A program made the position numbers and the translations under genes. DNA of 28,670 bases, taken from contig JAKFFO010000112.1 of the NCBI GenBank assembly GCA_036675035.1, positions 1 through 28,670 of the forward strand, read 5' to 3'. How positions within the stretch are numbered: the first letter of the stretch is position 1; each line of letters opens with the position of its first letter. This stretch comes from MESE01 sp036675035. GTDB lineage: Bacteria > Pseudomonadota > Gammaproteobacteria > Burkholderiales > Burkholderiaceae_D. The notes beneath the pieces are model-generated. The model was not told the DNA's origin and did not search any database. It saw only the letters and a program-made list of their open reading frames with translations. Positions 24,601 through 28,670 of this stretch are shown one piece after another.

Positions 24601-24839
24601 GATTCCATGTAGATCAAGCCGGGCGAGCCGTTCATTTCACGTTCGATCACGCTGATCACAGCGTCTTCCAGCGTTTGCGCGGAAGCGCCGGGATAGGCGG
24701 TGGAAATGACGATCGACGGCGGCGCCACCGGCGGATACTGCGCGACCGGCAACTGGGTGATCGCGACCGCGCCCATTACCAGAATGAAGAGAGCAATCAC
24801 CCACGCAAAAATGGGGCGATCAATAAAGAAACGGGCCAT
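21675..24839 (-). CDS. RND multidrug efflux pump, AcrB/MexB type
   Basis: A 1054-residue proton-antiport exporter of the HAE1 family, very like AcrB/MexB. The N terminus MARFFIDRPIFAWVIALFIL is diagnostic. The proton-relay pair D407/D408 lies in IGIVVDDAIVVVENV and K936 in GLGAKNAVLIIEFAK. Porter-domain segments such as QLPVAQYPPVAPP and the QNRLARATPRLPQ hairpin match the multidrug group. It should capture amphiphilic compounds from the periplasm and outer leaflet and pass them to the adaptor-channel complex. It starts 15 bases after the adaptor stop and overlaps the NodT-type gene, so the three form one operon, presumably repressed by the divergent TetR. The antibiotic range cannot be read from the sequence. 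Confidence 0.96.
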   Translation of the reverse strand: MARFFIDRPIFAWVIALFILVMGAVAITQLPVAQYPPVAPPSIVISTAYPGASAQTLEDAVISVIEREMNGSPGLIYMESVSQANGTGQITLSFETGTNADLAQVDVQNRLARATPRLPQAVVQQGVRVDKARSNFLLFIILSSDDPAMDPIALGDYASRTVLPEIQRLPGVGQAQLFGTERAMRIWIDPAKLVGFRLSAADVNSAIRSQNAQVSSGTIGDLPNVPGQSMSATVVVPGQLSTVEQFGNIVLRANPDGSTVRLKDVARIELGGQNYATSARLNGKPSTGIGVQLSPTGNALATAEAVRTRMTELARYFPAGVKWDIPFDSSRFVEISIKQVVFTLLEAVALVFLVMFLFLQNFRYTIIPTIVVPVALMGTLGVLLAMGFSINVLTMFGMVLVIGIVVDDAIVVVENVERIMSEEGLPPLQATRKAMSQISGAIIGVTVVLISVFVPLAFFGGAVGNIYRQFSAVMVSSIAFSAFMALSLTPALCAHLLKPVEAGHHHAKSGFFGWFNRGFSRTAKGYERLVARMLQHTGRYLIVFVAIIAVVGLLFVRMPASFLPNEDQGYIIANIQLPPGATLERTSDAVKKVEDFILKQPEVKSMVGVLGFSFSGSGQNAALAFVTLKDWDERKGAEHTAQALAGRVTGAMQGVRDAFIFALSPPPIPELGRGTGFSFRLQDRGGNGHEALLAARNQLLGLAAQSKVLVGVRPEGLEDAPQLQLDIDRDKANALGVSFDAINTAISTALGSAYINDFPNAGRLQRVIVQADAPARMQPNDLLKLNAINAKGEPVPLSAFASTKWVVGPMQTVRYNGYPTMRISGDAAPGRSTGDALDEMERLAAQLPAGFAFEWTGQSREEKLSGSTIFILLGFALLAVFLALAALYESWSIPVAVLLVVPLGVLGAVLGASFRDFPNDVYFKVGLITIIGLGAKNAVLIIEFAKDLQAQGKGLVEATLEACHLRFRPILMTSMAFILGVLPLAIATGAGSASQRAIGTGVMGGMITATALGVFFVPVFFVVVRRLFKGSERQRKKYAHEDEKGDSSATEVKQ

Positions 24840-24854
24840 CGAATGCTCCTGTCG

Positions 24855-26081
24855 TTATTTGCCGCCGACGGCAGTATCGGTTTTTGCGGGGGCGGCGGCT
24901 GGAGCGGGCGCGTCTTTCTTCCACGGCACCGGCTTGACCGGCGCACCGGGCACCATCATCTTCTGGAAGCCGTCGACAATCACCTGTTCGCCGGCCTTCA
25001 ATCCTTCCAGCACGACCCATTGATTGTCTTGTGCGGAACCGACTTTCACGGACCGCGTCGACGGCTTGCCATCGGCACCTACGACAATGACTGAATCACC
25101 CTGGCCGGTGCGCTTCACCGCCTGTTGCGGCAACAGGATGCCGTCAGGAACGATGGCCTGCGACAAACGTACCCGGACATACTGGCCCGGCAACAACAGC
25201 CCTTCCTGATTCGGGACTTCGGCGCGCAACGTGATCTGGCCCGAAGTCGGATCGACGGTCAGGTCCGAGAACAGCAGCTTGCCGCTGTGCTCCAACTCGC
25301 TGCCGTCTTCCAACACGATACGAACCGGCACTGTTTTTTCTCCACCGGCACGCACCTGCTTTACACCCGATGCCCTGCGCAGCTGCAGCAGATCGCTGGC
25401 CGACTGGGTGAAGTTGACATAAACGGTACGGGTTTGCTGGATGGTCGCTAGATGCGTGGCCTCGGCCTGGCTGACCAATGCGCCTTCGGTCACCAGTGCG
25501 CGGCCGATCCGCCCCGCAATCGGTGCCTCCACATTGGTGTAGTCGAGATTGATACGGGCCGTTTGCACCGCGGCCTTGGCGGCGGCGACATCCGCCTCCG
25601 CTTGTTTCTGCGATGCGACGACATTGATGTATTCCTGCTTGCTTACCGCGTTGGCTTCGACCAGCGGCTTGTACCGCTCGGCCTGTGCCGATGCCTGGGT
25701 CAAGTTGGCCTGCGCCTTGGACAATGCAGCCTGCGCGCTGGCGAGCGCTGCCTGGTATGGCGCCGGATCGATCTGGAACAATGCCTGACCGGCCTTGACC
25801 TCGCTGCCTTCGCGGAACAGCCGTTTGAGCACCACACCGTTGACTCTGGCGCGCACTTGGGCGATGCGCACCGGTTCGACCCGGCCCGGCAGCTCGGTTT
25901 GCAGCGCGACCGACGTCGGCTCCACCGTCACGACGCCGACTTCCGGCGGTGGCGGCGCACCGCCGGCAGCGGCCGAGGCGCCACTTTTTGCACCGCAGGC
26001 CGACAGCAAGGTCACAACTGCCAGCACGCCGAGAGTAGCGCGCAGCCGCGAAGATTGAGGAGTCAGATCATTGCGCATCAC
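24855..26081 (-). CDS. RND efflux adaptor lipoprotein, AcrA/MexA type
   Basis: A 408-residue periplasmic adaptor anchored by lipid: the signal peptide ends TLLSAC with lipidated C29. A Gly/Ala/Pro-rich linker (PPPPEVGVVTVEP, 43-55) leads to the lipoyl half RARVNGVVLKRLFREGSEVKAG. The alpha-hairpin with NAVSKQEYINVVASQ follows, then the second half VEAPIAGRIGRALVTEGALV, the beta-barrel (SDLTVDPTSGQITLRAEVPN) and the membrane-proximal LLPQQAVKRTGQGDSVIVVG. These are typical AcrA/MexA sequences. The C terminus (KDAPAPAAAPAKTD) is low-complexity. First gene of the minus-strand pump operon, divergent from a TetR regulator. Confidence 0.95.
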   Translation of the reverse strand: MMRNDLTPQSSRLRATLGVLAVVTLLSACGAKSGASAAAGGAPPPPEVGVVTVEPTSVALQTELPGRVEPVRIAQVRARVNGVVLKRLFREGSEVKAGQALFQIDPAPYQAALASAQAALSKAQANLTQASAQAERYKPLVEANAVSKQEYINVVASQKQAEADVAAAKAAVQTARINLDYTNVEAPIAGRIGRALVTEGALVSQAEATHLATIQQTRTVYVNFTQSASDLLQLRRASGVKQVRAGGEKTVPVRIVLEDGSELEHSGKLLFSDLTVDPTSGQITLRAEVPNQEGLLLPGQYVRVRLSQAIVPDGILLPQQAVKRTGQGDSVIVVGADGKPSTRSVKVGSAQDNQWVVLEGLKAGEQVIVDGFQKMMVPGAPVKPVPWKKDAPAPAAAPAKTDTAVGGK

Positions 26082-26184
26082 TATAAAAATCCTTCAGGAA
26101 CATTGGGATGACGGCGTGGGTCAGGACGAACTTGAGCGGCGGCAGCTTGTATCAACGTAAATGCCAGACGCGAACAAATGCCGG

Positions 26185-26208
26185 ATATACTAACACGGAT
26201 GTATGTAT
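26185..26208. promoter_or_regulatory. candidate AcrR-like operator / promoter
   Basis: The half-site ATGTATGTA (26199-26207), also seen in E. coli acrAB and Pseudomonas ttgABC operators, is preceded by an imperfect mirror half (TACTAACAC, 26188-26196; 6 of 9 positions fit). It overlaps a plus-strand -10 TATACT (26186-26191) for the TetR gene. No good -35 was found. The rest of the 156-base divergent gap shows nothing recognisable. Confidence 0.45.
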
Positions 26209-26237
26209 CTTTGCCTTGCCACTATTGGAGCGATAAG

Positions 26238-26855
26238 ATGGGCCGCAGGACCAAACAGGACGCACTTGCCACCCGCGACAACATTCTTGATTCAGCGGAA
26301 TTGCTGTTCGAAAAACAAGGCGTATCGCGCACCACGTTGCAGCATATTGCCACAGCGGCAGGCGTCACGCGCGGCGCCATCTATTGGCACTTCCAGGATA
26401 AGTCCGCGCTCTTCAATGCAATGATGGATCGGGCAACCATGCCGCTGGAAAAGGCGGCGCAATGCGCTGAAGAACGCGGCAGCCAGGACCCGATTGACGA
26501 TGTGCGCGCATGGCTTCTCGGCGCATTTCGTCTTGCCGCCACCGATCCAAGAGCACGACGCGTATTTGAAATAGCCACCCATAAAGTCGAATACGTCGAT
26601 GAACTGCTCGGGGTACGGGATCGTCATCTTGCAAATTATTATCACTGGGTGGCGCGAACCGAAAACCGGCTGAAGGACGCTGTCAAGCTGGACCTGCTGA
26701 AATCGCAGGTTCCCGCGCGCGTCATGGCGCTCGGGCTGTGGGCCATGGCAGATGGCCTGATCCAGCTATGGCTGCTTGATCCGACCGCATTCAATCTAAT
26801 GCGAGTAGGCAGGCAGATCGTGGATTTGCATCTTGGCGCTTTGCGCAATGAATGA
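26238..26855 (+). CDS. AcrR/TtgR-like TetR repressor of the second RND operon
   Basis: A 205-residue TetR regulator. I chose the ATG at 26238 because GGAG lies seven bases upstream and the protein then begins MGRRTKQDALATRDNILDSA, as AcrR-type repressors do. An in-frame ATG 20 codons upstream would overlap the operator. The helix-turn-helix is TTLQHIATAAGVTRGAIYWHFQDKSALF (32-59). The C-terminal ligand domain has the AcrR-type RRVFEIATHKVEYVDEL and LWAMADGLIQLWLLDP segments. It is divergent from the adaptor-pump-channel operon, as in acrR-acrAB and ttgR-ttgABC, so it is the likely local repressor released by pump substrates. It is convergent with waaA. Confidence 0.92.
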   Translation: MGRRTKQDALATRDNILDSAELLFEKQGVSRTTLQHIATAAGVTRGAIYWHFQDKSALFNAMMDRATMPLEKAAQCAEERGSQDPIDDVRAWLLGAFRLAATDPRARRVFEIATHKVEYVDELLGVRDRHLANYYHWVARTENRLKDAVKLDLLKSQVPARVMALGLWAMADGLIQLWLLDPTAFNLMRVGRQIVDLHLGALRNE

Positions 26856-26868
26856 GCGCCCGGAAATA

Positions 26869-26891
26869 TGATCGCTAGTTGATCAGTTTTT
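26869..26891 (+). terminator. weak candidate terminator after the TetR gene
   Basis: A 5-bp stem TGATC / GATCA (26869-26873 and 26881-26885) is followed by GTTTTT. It is short and AT-rich, and it overlaps the last codons of the convergent waaA gene. Function is uncertain. Confidence 0.3.
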
Positions 26892-28137
26892 GCAACAAAG
26901 AAACCGTGCGCCCGGTTGCGCCGCGATGCTGTTGCGCAAACGCCCTTGCACGCACACCCATTTCCGTACGCACATCGTGCGATTGCAGCAGATGCAGTCC
27001 ATCGGCCAGCATGGCAACCGGGTCGGTAACACGCAGCGCGGCTCCGGCAGCGATCGCGTCTTCAGTGATCGGGCCGAAATTGAATGTATGCGGGCCGATC
27101 AATACCGGCTTGCCGAGAGCACAGGCTTCGATCAGATTCTGCCCTCCCAACGGCAGCAGGCTGCCGCCGATGAACGCGGCATCGCACGCCGCGTAATAGG
27201 CAAACATTTCACCCATCGAATCGCCCAGAAAAACCGTGACACCGGATGGCACGGTACCGGCTTGAAGAGATGAGCGACGCAACACCGAAAACCCGCGCGC
27301 GGCGATCAGCCGTTCAACTTCATCGAAGCGTTGCGGATGGCGCGGCACGATGACAACCAGCGCATCGTGCAAAGGACTTGCTTTCATCGCGTCAAGGATC
27401 AATGCTTCTTCGCCGTCGCGCGTACTGGCGCAAAGCAGGACCGGGCGCGCGCCGAATTGCGCGCGCATGGCAGCGCCCTTGGCCAGCGCTGCTTCCGGCG
27501 GTTCTACATCGAACTTGATGCTGCCGGTGACTTCCACATCATGCACGCCGAGTTGCCGAAATCGCGCAGCATCCGCCTCGGTCTGTGCCGCTACACAGGT
27601 GATTCCGGACGCGGCCTCATGCATCAACCCCGAAAGGCGCTCGGCCTTCGCCAGCGATCGTTGCGACAGGCGCGCATTGACCAATGCGATCGGCACGCGA
27701 TGCCTGACGCACTGTGCGATCAGATTGGGCCACACTTCGGTTTCCATCAATACGCAGATGCTCGGTGAAAAATGCCTGATGAAACGGCCGGCCATCCAGC
27801 CGGTGTCATACGGCAGATACGATTGCAGCACTCGAGTTTCATGTTTTCCAAACAGTGCCTTCCCGGTCGCACGGCCGGTCGGTGTCATGTGCGTCAGCAG
27901 GATCGTATGCGACGGATACTTTGCGAGCAAGACGTCAACCAGTGGCTCTGCCGCGCGTGTTTCGCCGACTGACACGGCATGTACCCAGATAACCGGAGAT
28001 GGCGCGACAGTGCGATAAAGCCCCAATCGCTCGGCGATATGTTGCCGGTATCCGGACTCCCGGCGGCCACGCCACCAGAGCCTTGCCAGTACGACCGGCA
28101 TTGCCAGCCACCATGCAAGCGAATAGAGCGTACGCAT
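26875..28137 (-). CDS. waaA: Kdo transferase WaaA (KdtA)
   Basis: A 420-residue glycosyltransferase (family 30, GT-B fold) that adds Kdo from CMP-Kdo to lipid IVA in lipopolysaccharide synthesis at the inner face of the inner membrane. An N-terminal membrane helix (LYSLAWWLAMPVVLARLWW) is followed by the positively charged GRRESGYRQHIAERLG. The catalytic glutamate is E59 in VHAVSVGET. METEVWPN is at 131-138, and the C-terminal donor-site motif GGSLLPLGGQNLIEA at 324-338. All are family hallmarks. Whether it adds one or two Kdo units cannot be told. Its ATG overlaps, by one base, the stop of a 29-codon frame that follows waaC; no Shine-Dalgarno is visible, so coupling is possible. Confidence 0.95.
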   Translation of the reverse strand: MRTLYSLAWWLAMPVVLARLWWRGRRESGYRQHIAERLGLYRTVAPSPVIWVHAVSVGETRAAEPLVDVLLAKYPSHTILLTHMTPTGRATGKALFGKHETRVLQSYLPYDTGWMAGRFIRHFSPSICVLMETEVWPNLIAQCVRHRVPIALVNARLSQRSLAKAERLSGLMHEAASGITCVAAQTEADAARFRQLGVHDVEVTGSIKFDVEPPEAALAKGAAMRAQFGARPVLLCASTRDGEEALILDAMKASPLHDALVVIVPRHPQRFDEVERLIAARGFSVLRRSSLQAGTVPSGVTVFLGDSMGEMFAYYAACDAAFIGGSLLPLGGQNLIEACALGKPVLIGPHTFNFGPITEDAIAAGAALRVTDPVAMLADGLHLLQSHDVRTEMGVRARAFAQQHRGATGRTVSLLQKLIN

Positions 28138-28226
28138 CAGACAGCGGAACGTGAAGGCTGCCGCATCGCCGATGCCGGAAAGCTTGCGGCGCCTGCAATT
28201 TCAGAAATTGTTTGAACCATGGACAT
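28137..28226 (-). CDS. possible 29-residue small ORF between waaC and waaA
   Basis: An unrecognised 29-codon frame (MSMVQTISEIAGAASFPASA plus nine residues). It starts one base after the waaC TAA stop and ends in a TGA that shares its A with the waaA ATG (TGATG). It thus exactly fills the 90-base gap. There is no good ribosome site, and the sequence shows no signal peptide or clear domain. It may be a coupling leader for waaA, a remnant of an older gene, or chance. Confidence 0.3.
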   Translation of the reverse strand: MSMVQTISEIAGAASFPASAMRQPSRSAV

Positions 28227-28227
28227 A

Positions 28228-28670
28228 TTATGCCGTTTGATTGCCGACCGGTCCCAGCAAGGTCGTAATCGCTGCCTGTACGTCGGACACCGACGGAGGC
28301 GAGCCGGTATCGCCGAGATTGACGATATTGGACGACCAGTTACCTTCCGTCTTCCAGCGTGGCGAGTCGCAGTACAGTTCGATGGTCGGCCGGTTGTATG
28401 CTGCGGCGATGTGCGTCAGGCCGGTATCGACCCCGACCGCGAGCGCAGCGCGTTGCGCGAGAGTGACCGCTTCCATCATTGACAGCTTCGGAAGCACCCG
28501 CGCCGTCGGCAATTGTGCCGCCAGATGATCGGCCGCCTGCTTTTCCGTTTCGCTGCCCCATGCCAGCAATATCGGCATGTCGCGTGTTGCCAGCATTTGC
28601 CCGATCTGTACCCAGTTTGCCGCCGGCCACTGCTTGGCCGCGCGCGCAGTCGCATGGAAGAAAACAGCGT
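28228..28670 (-). CDS. waaC: lipopolysaccharide heptosyltransferase I WaaC (partial)
   Basis: The last 147 residues of a GT-B glycosyltransferase of family 9; the N-terminal part lies beyond the window edge at 28670. It should add the first L-glycero-D-manno-heptose to Kdo2-lipid A. The visible part begins with the donor-domain strand FFHATARAAKQWP. It continues with ILLAWGSETEKQAAD and the strongly conserved VGVDTGLTHIAAAYNRPTIELY, whose DTGLxH motif binds ADP-heptose. A C-terminal helix (VSDVQAAITTLL) closes the domain. The fit is to WaaC more than WaaF, by the HAT.R..KxWP and LAWG segments. It is upstream of waaA in the same direction, a normal inner-core operon order. Confidence 0.9.
   Translation of the reverse strand, partial: AVFFHATARAAKQWPAANWVQIGQMLATRDMPILLAWGSETEKQAADHLAAQLPTARVLPKLSMMEAVTLAQRAALAVGVDTGLTHIAAAYNRPTIELYCDSPRWKTEGNWSSNIVNLGDTGSPPSVSDVQAAITTLLGPVGNQTA

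Noticed and set aside
1..28670. CRISPR array, prophage or classical insertion sequence
   Set aside because: The repeats seen are few, unevenly spaced and palindromic, and no integrase, transposase or phage structural gene was found.

Overview
The window looks like chromosomal DNA of a betaproteobacterium of the order Burkholderiales, most likely near the Oxalobacteraceae. This is inferred from the protein sequences, the moderately high GC, and the pcm-like / rhodanese / tolC and waaC / waaA neighbourhoods. No database was searched. Genes are densely packed on both strands, and I see no prophage, CRISPR array or classical insertion sequence.

Layout: 1-1000 holds tRNA-Gly(CCC), with its own promoter and terminator, followed by trmB. 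1180-3399 holds a D-tartrate dehydratase gene (tarD) divergent from a LysR regulator. 3430-6093 holds uppP and recQ (minus strand). 6233-7766 holds a minus-strand run of a DUF559 nuclease-like gene, a YkgJ-type cysteine-cluster gene and a DUF1439 lipoprotein gene. 7894-11742 holds a MacA/MacB-type export system (adaptor, ATPase, permease), also on the minus strand. 11848-17437 holds a TetR-controlled operon of regulator, RND adaptor, START-like (SRPBCC) protein and RND pump. 17700-20061 holds a protein-isoaspartate-methyltransferase-like gene, a rhodanese and tolC. 20248-26855 holds a second RND system (lipoprotein adaptor, pump, NodT-type outer-membrane channel; minus strand) divergent from its own TetR regulator. 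26875-28670 holds lipopolysaccharide core genes waaA and waaC (partial).

About 20 kb is therefore dominated by envelope export: three inner-membrane pumps (one ABC, two RND), three periplasmic adaptors, two outer-membrane channels and two TetR repressors. The MacAB and first RND operons encode no outer-membrane channel, so they probably share TolC (18739-20061) or the NodT-type channel.

The least ordinary content is a family of palindromic dispersed repeats, with five copies at about 1063, 7196, 7796, 9909 and 17497. Two copies flank the DUF559 gene in inverted, outward-facing orientation, and one of them is translated as the C-terminal tail of that protein. Two copies carry 22-nt palindromes whose outer five base pairs all differ yet remain perfectly paired. 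Other points of interest are a START-like protein inside an RND operon, a MacA-type adaptor with an inserted LTxxQ (Spy/CpxP-like) segment, and a 29-codon reading frame that exactly fills the waaC-waaA gap.
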